A DNA stretch of 64,000 bases, taken from NCBI GenBank assembly GCA_963995505.1, contig OZ023186.1, positions 13,523,570 to 13,587,569 of the forward strand, read 5' to 3'. Below, piece after piece: positions 33,246-45,453 of the stretch (its first letter is position 1; each line of letters opens with the position of its first letter). The translations under genes were made by a program, and so were the position numbers. The notes beneath the pieces were generated by a model. The model was not told the origin of the DNA. It saw only the letters and a list, made by a program, of their open reading frames with translations, and did not search any database. This DNA is from Hypericum androsaemum. Taxonomy: Eukaryota; Streptophyta; Magnoliopsida; Malpighiales; Hypericaceae.

Positions 33246-34305
33246 CTAGTCATCAAGAACATACTCAAGAATACCAAGAACACACTCAAGAACACTAAGA
33301 ACATCTAATTAACTAAATACTAACAACGTCCAATTAAATACCAAATAACATCTAATTAACTAAACAAAGCAAAATCTCGCAAACTAAATTCAATCAAAGC
33401 AAACTGAACCCTAATTCCATAACAGCTGGCACTCTCTCTCTCTCGCACATCTGACCATCGTCTCCTTATCTTTCAATAAGCCCATTTTCCCTCCCTCTGT
33501 AAAAATGCAGCCAAGGAGGAGGCCTTTTGGGGAACCCTCTCCTCGAGATCGTCGCCCAGGTGAAGAAGGAGGAGGCTGTAAGCAGGGAGTAGGCGAAAAA
33601 GAGATGCTCGAGGGCAAAGACCATCGATGGGTTCTTGAGCTGGATCCACTTGAACTACAGAGACGCCCATGCGCCAAGGAGGAACGTAACATGCACTCAA
33701 AGGAATGATTCAATTTTGGAGAGGAGCACGAAGGAGTTGAAGGCTAGGGTTAGGGCTGGGAACGAGGAGAAGAAGAATGCGAGGTGCGAGGCGATGAGGG
33801 AGAACCACACGATGAGGAAGGCCCCCGGCTTGAACCATAGCGAGTCGAGGATGTAGGAAACCATCAGCCCTACGGTTAGGATCTGGACGATAGGGCCGCC
33901 GTCGAGATCGAGCAGGAATAAGGAGTAGGGGATGAGCGCAATGGAAATTTGTGCATTGTGCTCGAAGGAGGAGGAGGCTAAGAAGTGGGATCGCGAGGAG
34001 CCAAAGGCGGAGGGAGGAGGATGGGTGGACATCAAAGGGAAGCTAGGGTTTTTAAGGGAGGCAGATGAGAAGGAGAGCGGCCGGTCGGTAAGCTAGGGGG
34101 AGGCAGCAGAGGATATGTACGGCCAGAAAAACCTCATTTCGAGCTCCAGCGAGATCATACTGTAAAAGATTTTTTTATTGAATTCAATTTGCGAGATTTT
34201 GCTTTGTTTAATTAATTAGATGTTATTTGGTGTTTAATTGGATGTTGTTTGTGTTTAGTTAATTAGGTATTCTTAATGTTCTTGAGTGTGTTCTTGATGT
34301 TCTAG
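33246..34305. mobile_element. Pack-MULE-like TIR element with a captured gene piece
   Basis: Long terminal inverted repeats of about 125 bp (33270-33405 and 34178-34305) match at nearly 90 percent by eye, sharing tracts such as acaaagcaaaatctcgcaaa and accaaataacatctaatta in opposite orientation. The left repeat has a short internal duplication (tcaagaacatactcaagaa). The 0.75-kb interior is GC-richer than the TIRs and codes, on the minus strand, for a piece resembling the start of a NEF1-like membrane protein. No transposase and no clear target duplication were found, so the MULE label rests on long TIRs plus a captured gene segment. Confidence 0.65.
33697..34035 (-). pseudogene. Captured NEF1-like gene fragment inside the TIR element
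   Basis: A 112-residue minus-strand frame has a Ser/Pro-rich start (MMSTHPPPSAFGSSRSHFL) and then LLDLDGGPIVQILTVGLMVS, YILDSLWFKPGAF and SLIASHLAFFFSS. These correspond to the start and first membrane segments of NO EXINE FORMATION 1, a large plant multi-pass membrane protein needed for pollen wall formation. Only the first exon's start is present, about a tenth of a normal gene, and the frame closes soon after FNSFVLLSKIESFL. The sequence from 33420 to 33690 is also GC-rich and could be a second captured piece, which I do not recognise. Confidence 0.6.
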
Positions 34306-34846
34306 AGGTTAAAGAAGGTGAGTTTTTCTTCTTCTTTTTTACCGAGGGGTAGTTTCTTCCTTTCAGATGCCTTTTTACCAGAGAAATTCTCCGGTGCTGG
34401 AGCTAGTGACTAAAAAGGGCTATTATTTCAAACTAGAAGGACCGAGAAAGGCTATTGAAAATAGTAAGGACTAAAAGAGGAGTTTTCTCAAATACCAAAG
34501 ACCTTAGGGTAATTAATCCTTTAAATTTCTATTTCTCGTTGTTTCCCCTTTCAAATCACTTATAATTTTTAACATATTGTAGACAAATACAAATCAAATT
34601 TGAATTGAAATAGCTAGTTTGACAGATTTTAGAAATCTTGAACCGTATTCAATTCATTTTCGAACGAATTTGAACTGAATTTTTAACGAATCGAATCAAA
34701 TTTTAAATGAATCAAATTGAATAAAATTTTGAATCAGATTCTATCAATGATCAGGTCTAGCAGACCCAATCGAGGGTCGACTCCGTAATTAATATATTTT
34801 TTAAAATATTTTCTCTACCATAGGCAGAGCACATGCCTGATACCTT
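34306..34846. other. AT-rich intergenic stretch
   Basis: No gene was seen. From about 34600 to 34740 the sequence is a low-complexity mosaic of gaattt and aatcaaat words. The stretch ends with the ACCTT target duplication (34842-34846) of element C. Confidence 0.5.
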
Positions 34847-35568
34847 TGACAAGGGCATTTTTCAACACCCGTTGCAATAAAGAGAGTAGGGAAATTTGTC
34901 GACCCAATGTGGGGTTCGTGATCAATGAGACTTTTGCTTGGGTTGTAAAGGGGTTAAGATAAAGGTGAGGATAAATATTTGGGAAGTAGCTAAACCACAT
35001 AATTTGAGGAGCTTGCTACAAAGGTATACTAGTCCTCGTCTATTATAATTCACTCACCCTATATCTACATGCACTCAAACCCAATAGTCACCCAAGACCT
35101 ATAACGACGGAGCACAAGCTTTACCTTTTATTTGATTGCCTTATTCATACTACAACTTTATATTTTTTGTTGCTTTTCTTCATTTTGTTGTTGTTTTTCT
35201 TTTCTACTTTTCTCTTTATCTTTTCCTTTCCTTCATTTATTCACACTTGGAAAAATTTTGGGTCCAGGCATAGCCTGGCATCTTTAGTTGGCCTTATCTA
35301 CCCTTTTTTCCCAATGTTCAATCCCAAATAAATGCATATTCTACCGTGTTTCCCTAACAATCAACCCCATAAGATTAATTCCTATGCGCTTCCTCGGACT
35401 AAGTGTCAAAGGTCGGGAAAGATTTGGATAAGAGTTAATCATGGAATGTGCATATATCAAATAAAATGGCCCAGACTCAAAAAGTTTAAACAATGGGAAT
35501 TAAAAGAAGTTTCACTCCAAGACTCTAGGCTCAACTTGCTCAAAATGGCCCCCGTCCTCCCACAAAAT
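34847..35568 (-). mobile_element. Distal 3' non-coding region and 3' LTR stub of element C
   Basis: This continues the 3' non-coding region interrupted at 46821. The phrase gcccccgtcctcccac near 35549 (complement of the element A block near 14770) is kept. The last 60 bp (cgacaaattt to cttgtca on the minus strand) match the 3' end of C's 5' LTR at 49112-49170, so nearly the whole 3' LTR and the final purine tract were deleted. Confidence 0.65.
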
Positions 35569-36948
35569 TGATATACGAGAAATTGACAAGCAATTTAACT
35601 CACAAATAAATAGTATAGTGGAAAGTAGGGTTATCGAACTGAGGGTTGGATACGAAATCAAAATAATCAATTATGCAAAGCATGAGAATTTAAAGATTTA
35701 TAAGGTTGTAAAAGTTTGCAAGTAAATAACCAAAATCAAAAAGCAAATAGAAGAGTTGTGAATCAAAAGGAGACAAACGAGCACGATACCATATGGATTG
35801 ACTACCTATGAAAAGATTATGGTTCTTATGAAGCTCTAACTAGTACCCAAAGTTTTCTAATACATCTTCCTAACGCTTTCGATCACCAGGAAGACAAAAT
35901 CAAGATAGAGAAGGTCTAATTTACTAATTAATACTTTCGTTCATCAATTAGACTTAGAACTATACTAATTCCAATTATGAAGATTTCTCCTAACGGGTTA
36001 TTCTTACGATATCAAGACGTCTCATTCATACCTAAGAACATGTTAATTGATTTATCCATCAATTCGAGTGCCTCTCGGTCCACTCTTATTAATTGCAATC
36101 ATAACCTAAGTAATCAAGTTAGGTTAAGCATTAAATTTACCAATTAATAACTAATACGCAAGATATTCGAACCATAAATTCACATAGATAATCAATCACA
36201 TAATGGGGTATCACATTCTAGAGAAATCTACTCACTAAGTATGGCAACAAAGCAAGAGATATTGATAAAAGACATCATAATGAAAAGCATAAGTATAGGA
36301 AAAAAGAAGGTTTAGTCGTTCGAGCAAGCCTTGCCAATCTCCTCCACGAAGCTAAACAAAATTCTGACTTTATTAAGCTCCCCAGGCTGTCTCAAAGTTT
36401 CAGGGAAAGTATATATAAAACCTAATAGACTATGACTTTATATAGCCAGTCCAACTAACTAAAAAATAGGAAAACCTAAGAGAGTCCACCTAAACTAGAA
36501 GTTTTTAGGGCAATAATAAATGGCCACATATAAGGAATTAACTTAAACATCACGTTCTGGAGCCAAAACAGGCGACCCTAAGTCATAGAACCCAAATTGG
36601 GGTGAAAACCTGACCGAAATAGGATGTCTGAAAAATTTGAACTTGCGATGCCTGGCGCCTGCCAGGGTGTTGGTGACCGCCAGGTGAAACTTCTGTCTGG
36701 CCATTGGAGCCCGCCAGAGAGGTGGCGCCTGCCAGGCCTCCTGTAATTTCACTCCATCGCTTCTCGTCATCTCGTCCTCGCTCTAACTGCCCATAAACCG
36801 CTCCAAGCACCTGCCAAAACACCTGACACATATTAGAAGTCCACTCTAAGACTTAAATACATACGAACGATAAAAGACTTTATTGAAAATGATGAAAATG
36901 AGTAAAATCTTATCTAAACACATGCAAAACATATGATAAAATATGACA
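35569..36948 (-). repeat. 3' LTR of element B
   Basis: On the minus strand it starts TGTCATATTTTATCAT directly after the purine tract gtgtggaggtg and ends ctcgtatatca. It is homologous throughout to 45454-46820, but its first 20 or so bases differ from the 5' LTR start (TGATGAGTGTGTAAACG). Confidence 0.83.
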
Positions 36949-38234
36949 CCTCCACACTTTTGACCTTGCTTGTCCTCAAGTAAGGAGCATCAGACATACT
37001 CTAAAATTTCAACCTCTTATCAAAAGATCACCTCACGACCTAGTAGTTCACTTACCTAAGTACAAGGAGTAAGAACGTGTAGACACCGCATCCTTGATGG
37101 TTTAACCCAGTTTTTGCACTAAGTAGATTATACTATAAGGTTGACCACTCAGAGGTTCAAAAATTTAAGCTTACATATATGAGTAGTCAACTACCTATCA
37201 CTCGCGTACACATCCGGGGTCTCAAAGTTTCATACGTCTCACTCAGTGGTGCCTCGATAAATGTGAGACTCATTATCAAGGGGACTTTCTATTGGGTTGT
37301 AATGGGGTTAAGGTCAGGTGAGGATAAATTATATGGAAAGTAGTTAAACCACCCGACCGAGGAGCTCACAAAAATGTTATAGCTCTCGTCTATTCTAAAC
37401 ATCACACTATATCTAATATGCACACATCCCAATATTACACCTAATCCTATTGACCACATAGCTCGAACCATACCATTTATTCACTTCACAAACACTTTCC
37501 AAACTTTCCATATTTCATAACTCTTGTTCCTTTTCAAACTTTCCCATTCCCTTCTCAACATTTTCTTTTGTTTTTTGTTTTTCTTTTTCTTTTCACATTT
37601 TTTCTCTTTTTTTTCTCAACCTTCCCCAATCACATCCATACACCACATTACACATCAAAAACCTAATGCATCCTCGAACCAAAGTGATCAAAGGTGGGTA
37701 AGATTGTGGATATAAGTCTTCCATTGGCTTACATATAATATTTAAAAGAATAGGCTCAAGCTCAACGGGTTTAAACAAAGGATATAAAGGGTTTTAGGCT
37801 CTAGGCTCAATATCAAAGATGGCCCCCGTCCTCCCACTTACACCCACACCACCAAAATGGTACCAAGTGATGGTATGAAACCCGATGACCAGAATAATCT
37901 AGGCACCTAATGCTATGCAGAGACGATTGTCTCTTCCTTTAGCTCTAAAATCTCATAAAGTCACTCATTAATTCTTCTAGTCTGATCTACCAAGTGCAAC
38001 CACTACCCTAAACAACCACTGGTGTTGTTCTTATACGTTCCTACATGTTCCTACTCATCGTACTCGGGCTTGATTCCTAAGAAGGTATGGGGTTTAACTT
38101 CTAACAAAAGTTCAAAAATTGAGGGGGAGGTTCATCATCTGCTTTTGACACCACATGAACCACAAACAAAATTAAATATATGCCTAAATTTAGACCTAGA
38201 CTTGACCAAATACGCCAGCAGAAATAAAAATGTA

Positions 38235-38275
38235 CGTTAACACCCCCCCCCCCTGCGCACATTAATTGAACACAT
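38235..38275 (-). other. Internal polypurine tract of element B
   Basis: On the minus strand, a run of eleven G follows acattaaggacaatgtgt and a short spacer. It corresponds to the tract at 14378-14392 in A and at about 47185 in C, and lies 1.3 kb before the LTR-adjacent tract (36949-36962). Confidence 0.65.
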
Positions 38276-38718
38276 TGTCCTTAATGTAGGGGCAAGACAC
38301 CAATAAACAACACAAGATGCTAATAGGAACATCACAAGACACAGAAATACAGACACATAAAACCCTCAGAATAGCACCAACATATAACAGAAATGGAAAG
38401 ATGAGAGGACTGGTACTGCCCTATCAATCAGTAGGTAGAGGCGGTGGTGGGTGGGTGGGCAAAGTGAGCGCGCATCCACTCAAACTAAGCTTGTAGAGCT
38501 GCTTCCATCAGAGTGTTAAACTTTTGCTGAGTGGTGAAGAGATGTTCTTAGACAGCCTCTATCCGAGCATTGTACTCGCGTTGCCTTTGCCAATGCTCCT
38601 CAGAAGTAGTGGCCAGCTCTTGTAGCCGAAGCTGCATACTGTCAAAATGCTGCTAAAGCTCATTGAGGCCGACTTGGAATGGCAAAATCGTTAAAGGAGA
38701 GGCATCCCAAAGATAATC

Positions 38719-39450
38719 CTATACAGATTTGTGATTCTCCCATGCCTTGTAAGCCACCACCTCCTGGCCATCGCGTTCAAACTTCTCGATGAGATTTCTA
38801 TGGTGAAGGCGGTTGATGCTAATTGGGGCCGAAGGGGTGGTAGGACCCGTGTAACCTGCGTACTTATCAGGGAAAAAGTGCTTTGCGAGTTGTGAAATAA
38901 TATGACCCAAGTACAAACGGCAGGGCTGGCAGTTGATAGTGCGATTAGACACATCAAGAATTAAAGCAAACGTGCTGAACAGTTTCTTGTGTTGCAAATA
39001 ATGAATGGCATAGAGTTGGGACCGAAAAACCTTACTTTCCTCAAACTGACCGCTAAAGGTAAGACTCATGAAATGATGTAGAATGCCTAGGCAAGGGTCT
39101 TTGATAAGAGAACTGGGAGCCTTGCCAGACTCATACCTCTCAAAACCAGTAAGCTCATACCATTCCTGATGGCCCAGCTCAAACAGATCAAAATCTAAGG
39201 GACCCCCACCCCTACGAATGCCTATAATGCGTTTCAATAGTGTCTCACTTACCTCAATTGGACTCTCAAATAAACAGGCAATAAATGAAGATTTATTCTC
39301 AGCAATGGTCAGTGTGCAGTAAAAATCAAGTGTCAAGGTGTGTTTAGTAGAGACAGCATTAGTAGCAAAATGCTCCCAACCAAAGTGCTGCAATGTATTG
39401 CGTAGGTCCTCAACGACCCCTAATATGCTCATATCATCCCAAGCAATCAT
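38719..39450 (-). CDS. ATHILA-type extra ORF downstream of integrase (element B)
   Basis: This is an uninterrupted frame of 243 residues on the minus strand, the longest intact frame in the element. It begins MIAWDDMSILGVVEDLRNTL and contains LTLDFYCTL, GIRRGGGPLDFDLFELGHQE and LGHIISQLAKHFF. Its style matches the plant ATHILA ORF family (retroelement proteins of unknown role, sometimes described as ORF-1). Here it sits after integrase, the position of the env-like frame in Athila elements. I see no signal peptide or membrane segment, so an envelope role is not supported. The true start may lie upstream, in another frame. Confidence 0.6.
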   Translation of the reverse strand: MIAWDDMSILGVVEDLRNTLQHFGWEHFATNAVSTKHTLTLDFYCTLTIAENKSSFIACLFESPIEVSETLLKRIIGIRRGGGPLDFDLFELGHQEWYELTGFERYESGKAPSSLIKDPCLGILHHFMSLTFSGQFEESKVFRSQLYAIHYLQHKKLFSTFALILDVSNRTINCQPCRLYLGHIISQLAKHFFPDKYAGYTGPTTPSAPISINRLHHRNLIEKFERDGQEVVAYKAWENHKSV

Positions 39451-40619
39451 AAAGTGACTAGAATGCGAAAGTGTAGAGAGTCAGATATACCTCTCCCCCT
39501 CCCAATCGTGGTAGATCATAAAGGGGGCGCCGTAAGTGCGAGCAAGGTTTTGTGGTGGTGATGATGGATGAGGCAAAGCATTGGTGCAAGCCTTCTTGTT
39601 AACAGGCTACTTCTGGCATCCCCCACGATGAGAGCTGGCTTAAATGACCATGAGGAAGCACGGGAGAGGTTTGCTAGAGCTCCAATGAGCACTAGCTAGA
39701 TGGTGGTGGTCTTAAGATGTAGGCCTCATGGTGGTGGTCACTTTTACTCAAAGGGCCTCGGTGTGGTGGGGCTTCGTTTGACGACAACCGAAGACAGAAG
39801 AAAAAGTTAAGGTTATACCCTTTTAGGCCACGGAGAACTCGTCAGTGGTGGTGCTAGGTGGAGAAGGGTCACAGATGGGCAGAGGAGTCGCGGGGAGTGG
39901 TCCGACGATGGGCGATGCACGGTGGTGGTCGGTGGTACTCCTCTCTCAGGTTGGCTTTCTTGGCTCTTGGTGGCTTGTGGTGGAATAAAGGAGAAGAGAG
40001 GATAAGGGCCTGACTTTGCCTATTTATAGCCTCCCCGCATGTGGCTTAGCATCATCCAAGGGCCTAATCTGTGACATACGCCATAGAGGTGGCGCACGCC
40101 AGGTCCCATCTTTTCATTTTTGCTCCTTTTTTGTTTATTTTTTCCTACAAGAAAAACATATAAGTAGATTAGAGTACTAAAGCAAAAATACAGAAAATAA
40201 GAGCAAATGGAATTAAAAATGCGAAACGTGCTAATTTTGAGTCGTTAGCTTAACTTGATACTCCCTGAGACTAAGGTACAGATGGTGGAAGTAACGTGTG
40301 CACAGCTCGAGCGTGCTTCACATCATTCCTAAGGTATAGCTTGCACTGCTGGCCGTTGACTTTGAACATTTGTCCCTCTGAATTCTTGAGTTCAACTGCT
40401 CCATGAGCTAAAACATCAACGATCTCCAACGGCCCGCTCCATCTCACCTACAACTTTTTGGGGAATAACTTCAAACAAGAATTATAGAGGAGCACTTGTT
40501 GTGCAACCCAAAAATCTTTAGTCCCAATATGAGCGTCGTGCCTATGCTTGGTAGTCTCCTTATATATCTGTGAACTTTCAAAAGCACTCGAGTAAATTTT
40601 CTCAAGTTCTTGGAGTATT

Positions 40620-41340
40620 AGGACTCAGCGTTCTCCAGTAAGCTTGTAGTCGTAATTCAATGCCTTGATCTCCCAATATGCTCGATGTTCGAGCTCCACT
40701 GGGAGGTGGCACGCTTTTTTGTATACCAAGCGATAAGGCATGGTGCCAATAGGGGTCTCGAAAGTAATGTGGTAAGCCCATAGTGCATCATCTGGCTTCA
40801 AGGACCAATCTTTCTGAGTGGAGCTCACCGTCTTCTTGAGAATCCTCTTCAACTCCCTATTTGAAACTTCAATCTGGCTACTAATTTGAGGATGATACGA
40901 AGTGGCTGCCTTGTGAGTAACTCCATAGGGCTTGAGATGAGTGGCAAAAGATTGGTTACAAAAGTGCGAACTGCCATCGCTGATGATAGCCCGAGGAACA
41001 CAAAAATGTGTAAATAGCTTCTTGAAGAAGTGTAGAACTACCTTGGCATCGTTAGTTGGGGTAGCCCATGCCTCTACCCACTTGGAGACGTAGTCGACTC
41101 CAATAATGATGTACTTGTTGGCTTTGGCATTTCATCCCTTTGAGACATATTTTCCATTCTTTGACAGCGATCACAGCGTTCCACAAACTCTCTTGCATCC
41201 TTGAAAATGGTGGGCCAATAAAATTCACATTCCAACACCCTTGCATCTGTTCTTGTTGCTCTAAAGTGACCGACATAAATCGACCTATGACATTCCTGAA
41301 GAATAGCTAGTATCTCCTCATCTGAAACACATTGCCTTAG
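40620..41340 (-). pseudogene. Integrase of element B, broken
   Basis: Read on the minus strand in several frames, the segment gives an N-terminal zinc-binding part (ECHRSIYVGHFRATRTDARVL, then CDRCQRM), a core with SDGSSHFCNQ, and then a well kept C-terminal stretch (40852-40625) with FETPIGTMPYRLVYKKACHL and PVELEHRAYWEIK. That stretch is characteristic of Athila-group integrase. Frameshifts and stops separate the parts. Integrase joins retroelement DNA to chromosomal DNA. Confidence 0.8.
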
Positions 41341-41355
41341 TAGCCCATCAGCACA

Positions 41356-43515
41356 TCAACGGAAAAGGTATGGCTCATCCCACACGTAGAAGCGAACATC
41401 ACTAATGAACTTCTTCTTCTGAGAGTAGCTCAAGTCTTCGGGCATGACTTCACTCACTAAGTAGTTGGCAAAATTTGCATACCATAGAGGGCTCATTGAC
41501 TGCACATAGAACAGGGCTTCATCCAAAAAGTACTCAAAGATTGTCTCCTCCTCGTCCATTCCCTTGCTATTCTCTAAGCGGCAAAAGTGATCCGCTACCA
41601 CATTCTCTGTGCCCTTTTTATCTTTGATTACCAAATTAAATTCCTGTAAAAGTAAAATCTAATAGATAAGTCAGGATTTTGCATCTAGTTTAGCAAAGAG
41701 ATACCTACTCAAGGGAGCGTGGTTGGCGTAGATGATGACTAGAGCCTAGTATCTCTTTCTCCGTGGTAGTGTAGTTGAGTTAGGCTTCGACAAAAACACG
41801 ACTTGCATAGTAGATGACATGTAAACACCCTTCTTTTCTTTATCCTAGGACACAACCCAGGGCATCATTCCTGGCATCACATATGAGCTCGAATGGGAGG
41901 TCCCAAGATGGTGAAGTGATGACTTGGGCAGTGACCAATGCCTTTTGAAGTTCCCTGAAAGCACTTAAACAAGAATCATCAAACTCAAAAGGGACATCCT
42001 TATTCAGGAGGTTAGTCAAGGGTTTCATAATAGAAGAAAAATCTTTAATAAAGTATCGATAAAACCTAGCATCTCTAAGGAATGCGTGGATGCCTTTAAC
42101 TGTCGTAGGTGGTTGCATCTTTTTGATCATTTCGGTCTTGGCATAATCAACTTTAATTTCTGCCTTAGAGATCTTGTGACCCAACACGATGCCTTCTTCT
42201 ACCATAAAGTGGCACTTCTCCCAATTGAGCACAAGTCTATTCTCTTTGCATCTTTTGAGCACTCTATCCAAGTTGTGAAGACAACCCTCAAATGAATCTC
42301 CAAAGATGAAGAAATCATCCATGAACACCTCCATGATGTCTTCATTCATCTCTTAAAAGATTGCCATCATGCACCATTGAAAGGTGGCGGGAGCATTGCA
42401 TAGTCCAAAAGGCATTCGCCTATAGGCAAAGGTATCAAAGGGACAAGTAAAAGTTGTCTTTTTTTTTCATCTCCTGGATAGATGAGTACCTGATTATACC
42501 CAGAGTAGCCATTGAAAAAGCAATAATATGCGTGTCCAGGACTTACCCAGCTGGTAACTGTTCTTGTGGAGATGAGCTCTCTCTCTTTATTGGTTTGTAT
42601 TGTCATACCTCCTTTCTTGGGCACACATTGAACAAGACTTACCCATTCGCTATCTGAAATAGGGTAGATAATTTTGGCATCAAGAAGCTTGATTACCTCC
42701 TTTTTCACCACCTCCTTCATGTTTGAATTTAGCCTTCTTCGACGGTCAGCCTTGGGTTTGGCTCTTTCCTTCATGTTAATGCGGTGCATCATAATGTCAA
42801 AACTGATGCCTTGGATATCTAAAATTTTCCATTCCATGGCCTTGATCCTCTTATTCACCAAGGTAACGACTTGCTCTTCTTGCTCTTGAGTGAACTTGTT
42901 GGAGATTATGATGGGCAGCCTTCCTCCTTCTTTCAAGAAGACATATCGCAAGTGGGGAGGCAATTCTTTCAACTCTAAGGTAGGAGCCTTAATGGTGGAT
43001 GGTGGTGTTGGTGCCCTGTAGCATTCAAGATCCAATTTGGCCTCTACCTTGTCTATTTCTTCATCCTCTTCAACTTGGTGCGCTTGTTCAAGAGATCCCT
43101 CATCTTCTTCAAAGCAAAAATTTGCATCTAGCATTAAGTCGATGAGCATACAAGCTTCATTCACTTGGTGGTGTTGCATTGTCTTGACCATTTGGTACTC
43201 TACTATCTCATCACCAACACATAGAGTCAACTTCCCTCCGTGAACATTAATAAGAGCTCGGCTGGTGTTTAGGAATGGCCTCCCTAGAAGGAGAGGGCAA
43301 TTCTTGTCTGGGTCGAAGTATAAGGCCATAAAATCGGATCGAACATAAAATTGCTTGAACTTGACTAACACATCCTCCGCGATTCCGTGTGGCCTCATCA
43401 CTGTTTGGTCTACTAGTTGAAGGCGCATCTCCGTTGGTTTAAGGTCTCCAAGTCCAAGTTGCCTAAAAATAGTTAGAGGCATGAGGTTAATACTGGCACT
43501 AAGATCACAAGGCAT
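41356..43515 (-). pseudogene. Protease, reverse transcriptase and RNase H of element B, broken
   Basis: The first frame (43515-42367) opens in the aspartic protease (CDLSASINLMP; the usual Gly is Ser), then LLLGRPFLNTSRALINV, a linker, and the reverse transcriptase fingers and palm (LLDAKIIYPISDSEW, VQCVPKKGG). The frame shifts near 42360, after which EVFMDDFFIFGDSF carries the catalytic DD pair and KCHFMVEEGIVLGHKIS follows. RNase H ends with GTENVVADHFCRLE at about 41570-41610. This is the polymerase that copies element RNA to DNA. Frameshifts, stops and the altered protease site make it inactive. Confidence 0.85.
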
Positions 43516-43754
43516 TTAGCAAACTCCACATCACCAATATAACAAGGTATAGTAAAACTCCCTGGATCCTTAAGCTTAGCTGGCAAGTCCTTAGATATGA
43601 GTGAGCTACAGTTCGCGGTCAAAGAGACTGTTTCTTCCTTATCCCACTTCTTCTTCTTTGTGAGGAGCTCCAAGAAGGAAATGATGATTTGAATGCCTTT
43701 CATCTTTTCAATAAAGCCAAGTAATCTTTCGTCTACCACTGGTTGCTTCTTGAG

Positions 43755-45226
43755 TCATTGAGGAAATGATGGTGGTAGAATCTTAGGTGGTGGGGGAACA
43801 TAGGGTTCCTCCTCTTCTTCAATTTGCATAGGTTCTTTCTCCATTTTGGGCTCCTTTGCCTTGGGTGATTTGGTTGTCTTGGGGGCTCCTTCAATCTCCT
43901 TGCCACTCCTTAAGGTGATGGCTTTAACATCTCCCTTAGGGTTGGCTTCAGTGTTACTTGGTAGGGAACTGGTTGGCATTCGAGTGTTTGCTGCAGCCAA
44001 TTTTCCAAGTTCTCCATCTTCTTGAGTTGTGTGGCATGCCTCTTCAGGTATGTCTCAAACTATTATTGACGTACCTCACAATGATCCATTTGCTACACAG
44101 TTATACTTTGTTATTGTTGGATGGACTGCTGAACTACCCCTATGAATTGGTTAATCTTGGAGAAGACGTTGACTTGGTCTCCTACTAATTGATCAATCTT
44201 CTCACCCATTGTTTTGATTTGATCTCCCAAATATGGCTTCTTGGGTTCTTGCTGGATACTAGTGTTGTTTGCCTGTTGGCCAAACCGAGAGAAGTTTGGT
44301 TGAGAATTGGGTTGCCTAGAGTAGCCCATTCCTAGTGGTTGTCTATCAGTAACTACCTGAAGTTTCTCCATCATTGGGCAGTCCCTAGTGACATGATCAT
44401 CTTCTTTGCATAGTTTACACTTGTCTTGTACTACAACTGCTTTAGCCTTGCCAGTGGTTAGCTCCTGAAACTTTTTGGTAAGTGCCTCTATTTTAGCTTC
44501 CAGCCTAGAATTTCCTTGTAGTCGCTTAAGGCGCTCAGTTGGCCACATACTATTGACTTCTGCCATCTCCTCCACCAAATGAGCAGCTTCATTATCAGTC
44601 TTCCTCAAGAACACCCCTTGAGATGATACATGTATATGATCACGGGATGGTCCATCCAACCCATTGTAGAAGATCTTTATAAGATTTTCCTGAGGTATGT
44701 CATGTTGAGGGAATGAACTTTAGAGATTCGTGAATCATTCCCAAGCCTCATAGATGCTCTTCCCATCAGCTCGTACAAAGGTGGTTATATCCCGTAAGAG
44801 CTTGGCTGACATGGCCATCGAGAAGAACTTTCGAAGAAAAATATGGGCCAGATCATTCCAACTATAAATCGTCTCCCCCTTTAACTTATTGTACCAAAAG
44901 TGAGCTCAATCCTTCAAGGAAAAGTGAAAGAGATGTAGCCTCAAGACATCATCATTGACATTTTGAAACTTCATGATGTTGCACATGTCTTCAAAATGAG
45001 AGAGACGGTTTTGAGGGTCTTTGTTTGGCAAGCTACCGAATTTGACCAAATTTTGCAATAACCCGACAAATGCTGCTGGGATATGGATAGAGTTGGGACC
45101 TACAGGTGGTTGTTGTAAACCATTAGGATTCCTATTCCATGTAGGAACAGATGATTCCAATAGCGTCCTTCTTCGTGACGCGTCTCCTACAGCTTGGAGC
45201 GCACTATCTTCCTGATTTTGTGCCAT
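43755..45226 (-). pseudogene. Gag of element B, broken
   Basis: It starts MAQNQEDSALQAVGDASRRR at 45226. The capsid part has PNKDPQNRLSHFEDMCNIM and LRLHLFHFSLKD, followed by a stop (44906) where related Gag proteins continue into AHFWYNKL. A further frame (44659-44111) has NEAAHLVEEMAEVN and a CCHC zinc knuckle CKLCKEDDHVTRDC (C-x2-C-x4-H-x4-C). A Lys/Glu/Pro-rich tail lies at 44000-43755. This is the structural particle protein in intact elements. Confidence 0.83.
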
Positions 45227-45453
45227 CGACTCGCTTGGTCCCTCTTTTCACGCCTAATTACCTTTTTTAGTACTCCGATGTCAACCTCAAGCACAGTATT
45301 TATGTCAAGGTCTAGTCCTTCGCTCCGGGTTCTTGGCATGCACTAAAGAATCTTGAAAAAGAAAGCACACGAAATCAGCAAGTTTGCTACACAAAACCAA
45401 GTGCTTTTGATTTTATGTCCTAAAATCTCAGTTTCGTGTTGATGGTGCCAATT

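Noticed and set aside
33505..33856. Plus-strand frames in the TIR element
   Set aside because: The minus strand has the recognisable NEF1-like piece, and the plus frames are charged, repetitive shadows. I leave 33420-33690 as unidentified.
37524..37778. Phe/Ser-rich frames in element B's 3' non-coding region
   Set aside because: T-rich low-complexity sequence within a conserved non-coding block.
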